DNA from: Actinomadura rifamycini DSM 43936
GTDB lineage: Bacteria; Actinomycetota; Actinomycetes; Streptosporangiales; Streptosporangiaceae
Direction: 5' to 3'
DNA: 64,000 bases
Assembly (NCBI RefSeq): GCF_000425065.1
Contig: NZ_AULB01000018.1
Coordinates: 1 to 64,000, forward strand
Position numbers and translations under genes: made by a program. A model generated the notes under the pieces. It was not told the origin of the DNA, did no database searches, and worked only from the letters and a program-made list of their open reading frames with translations. The first letter of the stretch is position 1. Each line of letters opens with the position of its first letter. Below, in pieces: positions 50,456 through 58,513 of the stretch.

Positions 50456-51621
50456 CGGGCCCGCCTCCTTCCGGCGTAGAAGCGCTCGATCTCGTCGCAC
50501 ACCCGGTCGGCGTGCGCGTCGGGCAGGTCGGGGTACAGCGGCAGCGCGAGCGCGGCGGCGCACGCCGCCTCCGCGCGGGGGAAGTCGCCGGTGCGGTGGC
50601 CGAGATGCGCGAAGCACGGCTGGAGGTGCAGCGGGCGCGGGTAGTACACCTCGGTGCCGATGCCGCGGGCGGCGAGGTGCGCGGCGAGCGCGTCGCGGTC
50701 GTCGACCTCGACGAGGTGCACGTACACGAACCGTCCCGTGCCGGGATGCGGCGGCGCGTCCCCCGGGACCCGCCGCACGCCCGGCACGTCCCGCAGCCGG
50801 GCGTCGTAGCGGGCGGACAGGTCGGCGCGCCGCGCGATGTCGGCGTCCAGCCGGCCGAGCTTGCCGAGCAGCACCGCCGCCTGCACGTCGTCCATCTTGC
50901 TGTTGCGGCCCGGCAGGACCGTGGCGTTCGCGATGCCGGCGAAGTCGCCGAGCGTCCGCCCGCCGCGCCCGTGGTGCCGCAGCATCCGGACGGTCTCGGC
51001 GACGGCGTCGTCGTCGGTGAGGACGGCGCCCGCGTCGCCGATCGCGCCGAGCGTCTTCGCGGGGAAGAACGACAGCGCGCCGCCCGCGCCGAGCAGCCCG
51101 GCGTGCGCGCCGTCCACCCGCATGCCGACCGCCTCGGCGCTGTCCTCCACGACCGCCAGCCCGCGCCGCCGCGCCACCTCCAGGACGCCGCGCATGTCGG
51201 CGGGCCGGTCGAACAGGTGCACCGGCATGATCATCCGGGTGCGGGGGGTGACGCGGGCGTCCGCCGACGCCGGGTCGATCCCGTACCCGCCCTCCTCGAT
51301 GTCGGCGAACACCGGGACGCCCCCGGCGAGCACCACGGACGTCGCCGTCGCGACGAACGAGTACGCGGGGACGACCACCTCGTCGCCCGGCCGGAGCCCG
51401 GCGGCGCGCAGCAGCAGCACCAGCGCGTCCGTTCCGGAGTTGACGGCCGCGACGTGCCGGGCGCCGGTCCAGCGTTCGAGGGCCCGCTCCAGTTCGGCGA
51501 CCTTCGCGCCGTGCGAGAACTTCCCGTTGTCGAGGACGTCGTTCAGATGTCGTCGGATGCCGTCCCATTCGGCGTCGAACGTCGCCGCCTGGGTGAAGAA
51601 CGGAATCGTCTTGGCGGTCAT
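50452..51621 (-). CDS. DegT/DnrJ/EryC1/StrS-type PLP aminotransferase (second)
   Basis: A 389-residue PLP enzyme. It begins MTAKTIPFFTQAATFDAEWD and carries 'AAVNSGTDALVLLLRAAGLR', 'VPAYSFVATATSVVLAGGVP', 'GLAVVEDSAEAVGMRVDG' and the PLP Lys in 'LSFFPAKTLGAIGDAGAVLT'. It matches sugar aminotransferases that make dTDP- or UDP-amino sugars. An in-frame upstream extension through the 12-bp repeats is possible, but the ATG at 51621 gives the family-standard N-terminus. It is first in its transcript segment, after two hairpins. Confidence 0.9.
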   Translation of the reverse strand: MTAKTIPFFTQAATFDAEWDGIRRHLNDVLDNGKFSHGAKVAELERALERWTGARHVAAVNSGTDALVLLLRAAGLRPGDEVVVPAYSFVATATSVVLAGGVPVFADIEEGGYGIDPASADARVTPRTRMIMPVHLFDRPADMRGVLEVARRRGLAVVEDSAEAVGMRVDGAHAGLLGAGGALSFFPAKTLGAIGDAGAVLTDDDAVAETVRMLRHHGRGGRTLGDFAGIANATVLPGRNSKMDDVQAAVLLGKLGRLDADIARRADLSARYDARLRDVPGVRRVPGDAPPHPGTGRFVYVHLVEVDDRDALAAHLAARGIGTEVYYPRPLHLQPCFAHLGHRTGDFPRAEAACAAALALPLYPDLPDAHADRVCDEIERFYAGRRRAR

Positions 51622-51627
51622 TGTCAG

Positions 51628-51675
51628 CACTTTCTCCGCACGTTCTCCCGCACGTTTCTCCGCACGTCTCTCCGC
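51628..51675 (-). repeat. Four tandem 12-bp repeats just upstream of the second aminotransferase start
   Basis: On the minus strand the unit is approximately GCGGAGAAACGT, repeated four times with one or two changes per copy. Each copy contains a Shine-Dalgarno-like GGAGA. It lies in the leader immediately before the ATG. Read in frame it would encode repeats such as AERR-AEKR-AGER-AEKV. Confidence 0.75.
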
Positions 51676-51699
51676 TGGTTCGCGTGTCGGCGGCGGAAC

Positions 51700-51757
51700 C
51701 GCCCGGGAGGGCGCCGGCACCGGAGGCCGTGACGAGGATTCCGGTGCGGCGCCCTCC
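51700..51757 (-). terminator. Long hairpin after the EF-hand gene
   Basis: A 13-bp stem (CCGGGAGGGCGCC) and, after one bulged G, an 8-bp stem (GCACCGGA) enclose a 15-nt loop. It lies about 50 bp beyond the EF-hand stop, in the gap before the second DegT gene. It probably ends the EF-hand transcript. Confidence 0.7.
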
Positions 51758-51758
51758 C

Positions 51759-51779
51759 GGACGTCCCGTCATTTCCGGG
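51759..51779 (-). terminator. Short stem-loop beside the long hairpin
   Basis: A 7-bp stem CGTCCCG / CGGGACG with a 7-nt loop, directly adjacent to the larger hairpin and nearer to the EF-hand gene. The two may act together. Confidence 0.5.
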
Positions 51780-51806
51780 ACGGCCCGGCCGGGGCCGGGG
51801 GCGGCC

Positions 51807-52334
51807 TCAGCGGCCGAGCAGCGGGATGTCGTTGCGGCCGAGGTGGTAGTCGCGCACCGCGTCCACCAGCTCGTCCACCGACAGCTTTCCGCTGTTGTCG
51901 GTGTCGAGCTGGCGGAACGCGGTGTCGGCCACCTCGGGGCTCAGCCCGATCGCGGCGAACCAGCCGTGCATCTCCGCCGGGGACACCTCGCCGTCGCCGC
52001 TCTTGTCGAGGACCTTGACGATCGCTTGGATCGTCGGCTTCACGACCTCGGCGAACCCCGCGTCGCCCTTGCCGATGATCTCCGTCTCGGCGACCTCCAG
52101 GAACTGGTGCCGGCTCATCGTGCCGGACCCGGCCGCCGCCGAGAGCCGGTCGAACATGCCGAGGTAGGCGTCCTTCAGCTCGTCCGCCGCCGGGGTGCCC
52201 TGCGCGCCGAGCCGGGCGATGATCTCGTCCGCCTCGCGCTCGAAGTCGGCCCGCTCGATGGTGCCGTTGCCGTTGTTGTCCCAGAGCCGGAACCGCTCCT
52301 CGAGCCGGTTCTCCTGCTTCGTCGCCATGACCAT
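51807..52334 (-). CDS. EF-hand calcium-binding protein (calerythrin-like)
   Basis: A 175-residue cytoplasmic protein with four EF-hand units. Loop 1 is 'DNNGNGTIERADF', loop 3 is 'DKSGDGEVSPAEM' and loop 4 is 'DTDNSGKLSVDEL', all with the Asp/Asn/Gly and acidic-12 pattern. Unit 2 ('SAAAGSGTMSRHQF') is degenerate and should not bind calcium. This 3+1 pattern is that of calerythrin and sarcoplasmic-type calcium buffers of actinomycetes. GGAAGG lies 4 nt before the first ATG. It sits between the two halves of the biosynthetic cluster; a calcium link to the pathway is unproven. Confidence 0.88.
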   Translation of the reverse strand: MVMATKQENRLEERFRLWDNNGNGTIERADFEREADEIIARLGAQGTPAADELKDAYLGMFDRLSAAAGSGTMSRHQFLEVAETEIIGKGDAGFAEVVKPTIQAIVKVLDKSGDGEVSPAEMHGWFAAIGLSPEVADTAFRQLDTDNSGKLSVDELVDAVRDYHLGRNDIPLLGR

Positions 52335-52583
52335 CTGGCCTTCCTTTCCGCATCCTCACGCCGGATGCCGCTGGTCGAATCGAATGCTTTTCGGGGAGCG
52401 ATTCGAACTTCCGACCCCACACCACTGAGATTGCCTAACCGAGCCGGTCCGAACCATGCGGCGAAGGTAAGACCCGCATACCCCCGGAACGCATTCGGCA
52501 TCACCTGTGGCGACTATTTAATTTGGGCATGCCGCGGCTAACTCAATGGCTGATTCGGTCATTCGAGTAAAACGTCGGCGAAA

Positions 52584-53006
52584 TCAGGCCGGCGGGGCGC
52601 CCCGGCGGAACACGAGCCGTTCCTCCGGCGCCAGCCCCAGCTCCCCGCCGGCCAGGGGCGGCCCCGGAACGGCCCGCACCAGGACGTTGTAGTGGTTCGG
52701 CAGATGGCAGCCGTCGAACCCGAGCAGCACCCCGATCCGGCGGTGGCCGATCCACAGGACGTCCCCGCGGTCCAGCACCCCCGCGGCGCCGATCTCCGCG
52801 AACCCGAGGAACGCGACCCGGTCGATCCGGGCGCCCGCCACCGTCTCCGCGTGGTCCGTCGCCACCAGCTCGTGCACCTCGCCCGCCCGCACGCACCGGC
52901 TCGCGAACGGCTCCAGCCGCATCCCCCGGTCCGTCCGGCGGTGCGTCAGCACCTTCACGAGCGTCCCGTGCACCTCGCGCTTCGCGCCGTCCTCATCCGG
53001 GTTCAC
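52584..53006 (-). CDS. Hypothetical protein (140 aa) of the biosynthetic cluster
   Basis: The product contains 'KREVHGTLVKVLTHRRTDRG', 'SRCVRAGEVHELVATDHAE' and 'RGDVLWIGHRRIGVLLGFDG'. It is beta-rich with two Cys. I think it belongs to a small actinobacterial family seen near biosynthetic genes, but I cannot name it with confidence. GGAGG precedes the GTG by 4 nt, and the start overlaps the upstream Gfo/Idh stop by 4 bp. It is the last gene of the coupled block 58253-52584. Confidence 0.7.
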   Translation of the reverse strand: MNPDEDGAKREVHGTLVKVLTHRRTDRGMRLEPFASRCVRAGEVHELVATDHAETVAGARIDRVAFLGFAEIGAAGVLDRGDVLWIGHRRIGVLLGFDGCHLPNHYNVLVRAVPGPPLAGGELGLAPEERLVFRRGAPPA

Positions 53007-53899
53007 GCCGCCTCCAACCGGTACGCGTCCTCGACGAACCGCAGCGCCGCGAGCCCGCCGTCGTACCCGGCCCGCCCGCGCACGCACCGCGCGAACGCCC
53101 GCAGCACCCCGACGTACTCGTGCCACAGCGACTCCTTGAAGCCCGGATGCCCGCCGAGCATGTCGGCGCGCAGCACCCGCCCGTCCGCCAGCCGGACCGC
53201 CACGTCCTTGCACTCGCCGGGATACGACCAGTCGAGCAGCACCCGCGCCCGCGCCGCGCCCGCGCGCAGCCCGATGTCGGCCCGCCGGTCGGTGCCCGCC
53301 GCGTCCCGCTCGATCCGCGCCGACACCGCCTCCGCCGGGCCCAGCAGCAGCCGCACCAGGTCGAACGCGTTCGGGCCGTTGTCCGCGACGCACCCGCCGC
53401 CGCACCGCCGCGCGTCCAGGTACCAGCCGTCGTCGCCCGCGTGCTCCTCGATCCGCTCCAGGTACCGGACCGTCACCTCCGCCACCGGCGCCCCCGCGCA
53501 CTCCCGCACCAGCCGCTCCACCGCCGCGTTGTACCGCCGGTGGAACGCCGTGAACAGCGGGACGTCCCGCCGCTCGGCGACCGCCGCCAGCTCGGCGCCC
53601 TCCGCGGCCGTCAGCGCCAGCGGCTTCTCCACGCAGACCGCCACGTCCCGCTCCAGCGCGTCCATGCAGATGCGGTGGTGCACGTCGTTCGGCACCGTCA
53701 CCACGACGGCGTCCGGCCGATCCTCCTCCAGCAGCCGCACATGGTCGGTGCGGCCCGGCACCCCCAGCGCGAACGCCTTCCGCGGATCCTCGTCGCACAC
53801 CGCGACCAGCCGCAGGTCCGGCGCGTCCCGCAGCGCCGCCAGGTAGAAGCGGGAGATCACCCCGAGCCCGACGACCGCCACCCGCAGCGGCGGCCTCAC
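53003..53899 (-). CDS. Gfo/Idh/MocA-family oxidoreductase (first)
   Basis: A 298-residue NAD(P)-dependent enzyme. The Rossmann motif is 'LRVAVVGLGVISRFYLAALR', the family EKP motif is in 'DVAVCVEKPLALTAAEGAEL', and the substrate region includes 'FHRRYNAAVERLVREC' and 'GGGCVADNGPNAFDLVRLLL'. Enzymes of this type oxidise sugars or cyclitols at one hydroxyl. Together with the DegT aminotransferases it suggests dehydrogenation followed by transamination. It overlaps both neighbours by 4 bp. Confidence 0.88.
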   Translation of the reverse strand: MRPPLRVAVVGLGVISRFYLAALRDAPDLRLVAVCDEDPRKAFALGVPGRTDHVRLLEEDRPDAVVVTVPNDVHHRICMDALERDVAVCVEKPLALTAAEGAELAAVAERRDVPLFTAFHRRYNAAVERLVRECAGAPVAEVTVRYLERIEEHAGDDGWYLDARRCGGGCVADNGPNAFDLVRLLLGPAEAVSARIERDAAGTDRRADIGLRAGAARARVLLDWSYPGECKDVAVRLADGRVLRADMLGGHPGFKESLWHEYVGVLRAFARCVRGRAGYDGGLAALRFVEDAYRLEAA

Positions 53900-54984
53900 C
53901 GCCGCACCTCCGGAACCGCGACGCCCGTCCGCACCGCCACCTCGTACAGCTCCCGGTACAGGCCGCCGCCGAGCGGGACGCCGTCCCGCATCCGCTCCCG
54001 CGCCCGCTCGTGCTCGTACCAGCCCGGATACCGGACGGGCGCGGCCGGATCCACCGGCGGGCAGTCCAGCAGCGCGCCGAACAGCGCGCCCGCGTCCGCC
54101 GCGAACCGGGCCCGGCCCGGCGCGACCGCCACCGCGGCGAACCCGATGTCGTCGTCGCGGCCCCCGCCCGGCGGGCCCAGCGCCGCCCCGGCCACCAGCG
54201 CCGCCAGCACCTCCACCGCCACGCCCAGCCCGAACCCCTTGTGCTGCCCCGGCCGCCCGCCGAGCCACAGCAGGTGCGCCCGTCCCGCGTCGAACCGCGC
54301 CGGGTCGGTGACCGGGCGGCCCGCGTCGTCCGCGAGCAGCCCCTCCGGGACCGTCCGCCCGTCCCGCGCCGCCTGCCGGATCCGGCCCGTCGGCGCCGCG
54401 GTCGTGCTCATGTCGAGGACGAACGGCGGGTGCGGCCCCGCGGGCGCCGCCACGCTCAGCGGGTTCGTCCCCAGCATCGGCGCCGCGCCGCCCGGCGGCC
54501 GCGCGATCCGCTGCCCGCCGCAGTTCGCCGCGACCACCCCCACCATCCCCCGCTCCACGGCCCGCAGCGCGTGCGGCCCCGCGCAGCCGAAATGGGTCGC
54601 GCCCCGCACCGACACCATCCCGATCCCGTGCTCCTCCGCACGGTCGGCCGCGAGGTCCATCGCCGCGCCCGCCGACCACAGGCCCAGCGCCCGGCCCGCG
54701 TCCACCAGCACCAGCGCGCCCCGGTCGTCCACCACGCGGTGCTCCGCGCGCGGATCCACCCGCCCCTCGGCCAGCAGCGGCAGGTACAGGCGCGTCAGGT
54801 TCGCCAGCCCGTGCGACTCCATGCCCGCGACGTCGCCGTGGCACAGCGTCCGCGCCGCCGCGCGGGCCCGCTCGCGCGGCACCCCGTGCGCGGCGAACAC
54901 CGCGGCGGTGAAATCGAGGAGTTCCGCGTAGTCCACGCGGACGCCGGCCCGCGGCTCCGCGGCAGCGGTCGTCAAGGTCACCAT
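53896..54984 (-). CDS. Ldh2-family (malate/L-lactate dehydrogenase-type) oxidoreductase
   Basis: A 362-residue NAD(P)-dependent 2-hydroxyacid dehydrogenase-like enzyme. Family markers: 'GMESHGLANLTRLYLPLLAE' with SHG, 'GMVSVRGATHFGCAGPHA', 'GTNPLSVAAPAGPHPPFVLD' and 'GQHKGFGLGVAVEVLAALV'. Relatives act on malate, sulfolactate, ureidoglycolate or delta-piperideine carboxylate. The substrate here is not evident. It overlaps the M20 peptidase gene by 7 bp. Confidence 0.88.
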   Translation of the reverse strand: MVTLTTAAAEPRAGVRVDYAELLDFTAAVFAAHGVPRERARAAARTLCHGDVAGMESHGLANLTRLYLPLLAEGRVDPRAEHRVVDDRGALVLVDAGRALGLWSAGAAMDLAADRAEEHGIGMVSVRGATHFGCAGPHALRAVERGMVGVVAANCGGQRIARPPGGAAPMLGTNPLSVAAPAGPHPPFVLDMSTTAAPTGRIRQAARDGRTVPEGLLADDAGRPVTDPARFDAGRAHLLWLGGRPGQHKGFGLGVAVEVLAALVAGAALGPPGGGRDDDIGFAAVAVAPGRARFAADAGALFGALLDCPPVDPAAPVRYPGWYEHERARERMRDGVPLGGGLYRELYEVAVRTGVAVPEVRR

Positions 54985-56408
54985 GCTCCGATCAGCTCGT
55001 CGGTGAAAGCGATGAGCACGCGGGCGACGTCCGCCGCGAACGCCGCCAGCTCGGCGGCGTCGGCGGACTCCCCCTCGGCGTGCGCGTTGTCGGCCGCGAG
55101 ATCGCCCGGCCCCAGCACGACCGAGCACGCCCCCGGCACCTGCGACATCCAGATCGCGTCGCACGTGAACCCCGGCTCGTCCGGCGGCCACGGCGGGATC
55201 CCCGCGCGCTCCAGCAGCGCGTGCCCCCACGCGCTGCGGTCGTCCAGCACGGGCAGGCCCCGCTTCCGCCACTCCAGCCGCGTGACGGCGTGCGCGTCCG
55301 CCGCGGTCCGCGCGAACAGCAGCGAGTCGCCGAACCGCGCCGCGAACGCGTCGAGGCCGTCCCGCAGCGCGGCCTCGACCTCCCGCTCCAGCCGGCGGCC
55401 CGCGTCCATCGACGCGTACGCGAGGTTCAGCAGCAGCGAACCCGACCCGTACACCTTGTTGTGCCGCGGCCCCGTCTCGAGCCCCGCCACGCACACCGCC
55501 GCCTGCGCCGCGTAGGGGTCCAGCGCGGACCCGAGCCACTGCGCGAGGTACCCCAGCAGGACGCTCGCGTTGTGCCCCTCGCCGGGACGGTCGTCGATCG
55601 CGTCCTCGCCCGCCACGACCACCCGCGCGGTCATCGACGCCGTGCAGCGGGCGAGGAACCTCCGGCGGGTGGGCTCGCAGAACACGTTCAGCCGCCCCGT
55701 GTACCCGGCCTGCACCAGGGGCCGGGTGCCGGACACGCCCATCGCCCCGCCCTCCTCGCCCCCGACCGCCTGCACCACCACGCCCACGTCCCGCCCGATC
55801 TCCGGCCGGCTCGCGCACGCCGCGCGGATCCCCGCGAGCAGCGCCACCGCGGGCCCCTTCGCGTCGACCGCCCCCCGCCCGCGGAACCGCGCCCCGTCGA
55901 ACCCGACCGGCTGCATCCCCGCGACCGTGTCCAGGTGCACGTTGAACATCACCGTGCGCCCCATGGGGACGCCGTCCCGTCCGAGCCGCAGCACGAGGTT
56001 CGGCTGCTCCGCCAGGAACCCCGGGTCGCCCAGCGCGTCCCGCACCGCCGCGGGCACGGGCCCACGCTCCACGTCGTCGATCCCCGCGGGCGCGTGGTGC
56101 ACCACCCGCATCCCGAACCGCGCCGCGTGCTCCGCGTACGCGACCTGCGCCGCCCGCAGTCCCGCGCCCGACCCCCCTTCGAGCGGCCCCGCCGTCGGGC
56201 ACCGCAGCAGCCGCAGCAGCAGGTCCCGGTCGTCCGCGGTGAGCGGCGCGGGCACCGGCGGCCCCGACACCCCGACCGAAGGCAACCCCACGAACGCCAA
56301 CGGCTCACCCCCGGCACACCCGCCCCCCGCACCGCACTCGCCCGAGGTGGGGGACGTGGTGGTGGCGGAGGGGGGGTGGTCGGGGGGTGGGGAAGCGGGC
56401 GGGGTCAT
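54978..56408 (-). CDS. M20-family metallopeptidase/deacylase
   Basis: A 476-residue zinc hydrolase. Metal-binding motifs are 'MFNVHLDTVAGMQPVGFDGA', 'GRGAVDAKGPAVALLAG' and 'VQAVGGEEGGAMGVSG', with a C-terminal His in 'AADNAHAEGESADAAEL'. The lid domain has 'SMTARVVVAGEDA' and 'GHNASVLLGYLAQW'. An approximately 55-residue Pro/Ser/Gly-rich N-terminal extension with three Cys is unusual. Relatives remove acyl groups from amino acids (ArgE/DapE). In this cluster it may remove a protecting group or cleave an amide. Confidence 0.85.
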   Translation of the reverse strand: MTPPASPPPDHPPSATTTSPTSGECGAGGGCAGGEPLAFVGLPSVGVSGPPVPAPLTADDRDLLLRLLRCPTAGPLEGGSGAGLRAAQVAYAEHAARFGMRVVHHAPAGIDDVERGPVPAAVRDALGDPGFLAEQPNLVLRLGRDGVPMGRTVMFNVHLDTVAGMQPVGFDGARFRGRGAVDAKGPAVALLAGIRAACASRPEIGRDVGVVVQAVGGEEGGAMGVSGTRPLVQAGYTGRLNVFCEPTRRRFLARCTASMTARVVVAGEDAIDDRPGEGHNASVLLGYLAQWLGSALDPYAAQAAVCVAGLETGPRHNKVYGSGSLLLNLAYASMDAGRRLEREVEAALRDGLDAFAARFGDSLLFARTAADAHAVTRLEWRKRGLPVLDDRSAWGHALLERAGIPPWPPDEPGFTCDAIWMSQVPGACSVVLGPGDLAADNAHAEGESADAAELAAFAADVARVLIAFTDELIGAW

Positions 56409-57262
56409 CGGGGGGCCTTCGACGCGGCGGTGGCGGCGACGAGGCGTTCCAGGGCCCGGCCGCAGTCGGCGAAGGTCGCGGGTTCGGGGCGGCCGGGGGA
56501 CGGGGCGTGGGGGCGCAGGCTCACGTGGGGTTCGATCGACAGGACGCCGTCGTAGCCGTGGTCGAACAGGATGCGGAGGCACTCGGCGACGCCGGCGTCG
56601 CCCTCGCCGGGCGGGACGTAGGCGACGTCGCCGTCCGGGCCTCGGGTCGCGTCCTTCACGTGGACGTGCGCGACGTGCGGGACGATCGCGCGCAGCAGCG
56701 GCGGCGCGGGGTAGCCGTGCGGGACGCCGTTGCCGGTGTCGAACAGGAGGCGCAGGGCGGGGCTGCCGATGCCGGTGACGAGGTCGAGCATGCGGTCGGC
56801 GCGGGCGCCCGCCCAGCCGGCGCAGTTCTCGTGGGCGAGGACGAGGCCGCGGTCCTCGGCGCGGCGCGCGAGCTCGCGGAGCCGGGCGCGGACGCGGCGG
56901 CCCCATTCGGGCGCGTCCAGCCCGCCGGACGGGTACGACATGATCCGCACGAGCCGGGTGTCCAGGAGGGCGCACCGGACGGCGAGGGCGTCGAGTTCGC
57001 GGGTGTCGAGGGAGAAGTCGCCCGTGACGGGGCGCGACCAGTCGCCGATCTTGGAGGCGACGCCGGCGACCGCGACGCCGGCGGCCCGCAGCCGGTCGGC
57101 GGCGCGGCGGACGCCGTCCTCGGGGATCCGGGCGAGGGGGACGCCGTCGAGGGTGCGCAGCTCCAGGCGGCGCCAGCCGAGGCCGGCGACGGCGGCGAGC
57201 TGGCCGCCGAGGTCGGGGGCGGCCTCGTCGCCGATGCCGGCGAGCCGGGCGTCAGCCGACAC
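56405..57262 (-). CDS. Sugar phosphate isomerase/epimerase (xylose-isomerase-like TIM barrel)
   Basis: A 285-residue TIM barrel of the AP-endonuclease-2/IolE class. Metal-binding Glu, His and Asp residues are in 'LVLAHENCAGWAG', 'RLLFDTGNGVPHGYP', 'HVAHVHVKDATRGPDG' and 'DGVLSIEPHVSLR'. These enzymes isomerise or epimerise sugars, keto-acids or inosose. The GTG start overlaps the upstream Gfo/Idh gene by 11 bp. With two Gfo/Idh enzymes this points to sugar or cyclitol chemistry. Confidence 0.87.
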   Translation of the reverse strand: MSADARLAGIGDEAAPDLGGQLAAVAGLGWRRLELRTLDGVPLARIPEDGVRRAADRLRAAGVAVAGVASKIGDWSRPVTGDFSLDTRELDALAVRCALLDTRLVRIMSYPSGGLDAPEWGRRVRARLRELARRAEDRGLVLAHENCAGWAGARADRMLDLVTGIGSPALRLLFDTGNGVPHGYPAPPLLRAIVPHVAHVHVKDATRGPDGDVAYVPPGEGDAGVAECLRILFDHGYDGVLSIEPHVSLRPHAPSPGRPEPATFADCGRALERLVAATAASKAPR

Positions 57263-58253
57263 CGCGCACCTCCGGCACGGCGGTGCAGCGGCGCTTGGCT
57301 TCGGTGAGCAGCCGGACGGCGTCGACCTGGAGCGGCAGGGTCCCGTGGGGCGTCGCGGCCGCGAAGCGCTCGTAGGCGGTGCGCAGGAAGGCGGGGAAGG
57401 CGTCGTCGTCGAAGGCGGTCCAGGACGTCTCGCCGCCGGGGCGCACGGTGCGGAGCTGGGCGGTGTGGTCGGCGTCGCTGCACGGGTAGTGGCCGACGAC
57501 GACGCCCGCGTCGAACTCGAGGGTGATGCGGCGTTCGCGGACGGGCGACATGAGGTCGGAGTCGATCTCGGTGCGGACGCCCGAGCGGTGCTCCAGCCGG
57601 AGCCGGGCGCGGCCGAGGCGGGGGACGCGGCGGTCGCCGATGACGAGGTCGTCCAGCGCGGCGCCGACGACGCGGGCGGCGCCGACGAGGTCGAGCGCGA
57701 CGGCGAGGGCGTGCGGGACCTCGACGTCGAACGCGGTCGGGTGGGCGCGGGGGCCGCCGCCGGGGGCGAACCGCGGCTTGTTCTGCACGATGCGGACGCG
57801 GCGCAGGGCGCCGAACCGCCCGCCGGTGACGGCCGCGCGGAGCCGGCGGGTGAGGGCGCTGTCGAGCCAGTGGGTGGCGACGGTGATGTCGAGGTCGCGG
57901 CGGCGCCGGATGCGGGCGATCGCGGCGAGCCCGATCAGGTCCACGGCCAGCGGCTTCTCCACGATGATCGTGCGGTAGCCGAGGCCGGCGAGCCGGTCGA
58001 GCATCGCCGCCCGGACGTGCGGGGGCGTGCAGAGGTGCACGACCGTCCGCGCCGGGGGGTGCCGCCGGGCGGCTTCCTCCAGGGTGGCGGCGGTCACCGC
58101 GCGGTCGGCGCCCACCGGCGGACGGAACGGGTCGAACGCGACGATCGGCGCCGGGGCCAGCAGTCCGGGCGCGGCGGTGCGGACCTTGTCCAGCGACGGC
58201 AGGTGCAACCGGTGCCCGGCCCGGCCCATTCCGATGATGAGCGTGTGCAACAT
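57252..58253 (-). CDS. Gfo/Idh/MocA-family oxidoreductase (second, first gene of the cluster)
   Basis: A 333-residue enzyme. Nucleotide fold 'HTLIIGMGRAGHRLHLPSLD', then 'TVVHLCTPPHVRAAMLDRLA', the EKP motif in 'TIIVEKPLAVDLIGLAAIAR', and 'THWLDSALTRRLRAAV'. The C-terminal sheet region is complete. It is the promoter-proximal gene of the minus-strand cluster. The 260-bp gap upstream is AT-richer and contains inverted repeats, so expression is probably controlled there. Confidence 0.87.
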   Translation of the reverse strand: MLHTLIIGMGRAGHRLHLPSLDKVRTAAPGLLAPAPIVAFDPFRPPVGADRAVTAATLEEAARRHPPARTVVHLCTPPHVRAAMLDRLAGLGYRTIIVEKPLAVDLIGLAAIARIRRRRDLDITVATHWLDSALTRRLRAAVTGGRFGALRRVRIVQNKPRFAPGGGPRAHPTAFDVEVPHALAVALDLVGAARVVGAALDDLVIGDRRVPRLGRARLRLEHRSGVRTEIDSDLMSPVRERRITLEFDAGVVVGHYPCSDADHTAQLRTVRPGGETSWTAFDDDAFPAFLRTAYERFAAATPHGTLPLQVDAVRLLTEAKRRCTAVPEVRGVG

Positions 58254-58340
58254 TGCAGGTCAGTGCCCTTTCCGGTGCGTTCTGGGGTCGCCTGAAGGGC
58301 GGTGGAAGGACGTGCGTCCCGGCACCGGGGCACAAGCTAA

Positions 58341-58355
58341 TTCACGGACTGTGAA
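58341..58355. promoter_or_regulatory. TTCAC-N5-GTGAA inverted repeat upstream of the cluster
   Basis: 5-bp perfect arms separated by GGACT, about 90 bp before the first gene of the biosynthetic cluster in the shared divergent promoter region. It could be an operator. I cannot assign a binding protein. Confidence 0.4.
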
Positions 58356-58411
58356 CAGTCAACGACTCTTTGTTAAAGCCTGTAGTCGATCAACGGTTCA
58401 CCCTCTGACCT

Positions 58412-58443
58412 GCAATTGTTACGACAAGTGACAAAGCAATTGC
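58412..58443. promoter_or_regulatory. GCAATTG...CAATTGC inverted repeat in the divergent promoter region
   Basis: 7-bp arms with CAATTG cores flank an 18-bp AT-rich spacer. The local composition is markedly AT-richer than the flanks, as expected for a promoter between the cluster and the secreted-protein gene. Confidence 0.4.
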
Positions 58444-58513
58444 CGGGTGCCATGAATCGGGCGGCCCGGGGCATCACCATCGCCGTTCCCTCCGACCACG
58501 ACAAAGGAGCACC

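Noticed and set aside
51628..51675. Tandem repeats considered as a CRISPR array
   Set aside because: Units are 12 bp with no unique spacers, and no cas genes are present anywhere in the window.
52385..52440. tRNA-like T-loop (GTTCGAATC) on the minus strand upstream of the EF-hand gene
   Set aside because: The flanking bases do not form a T-stem or an acceptor stem, and no anticodon arm can be drawn. At most it is a degenerate fragment.
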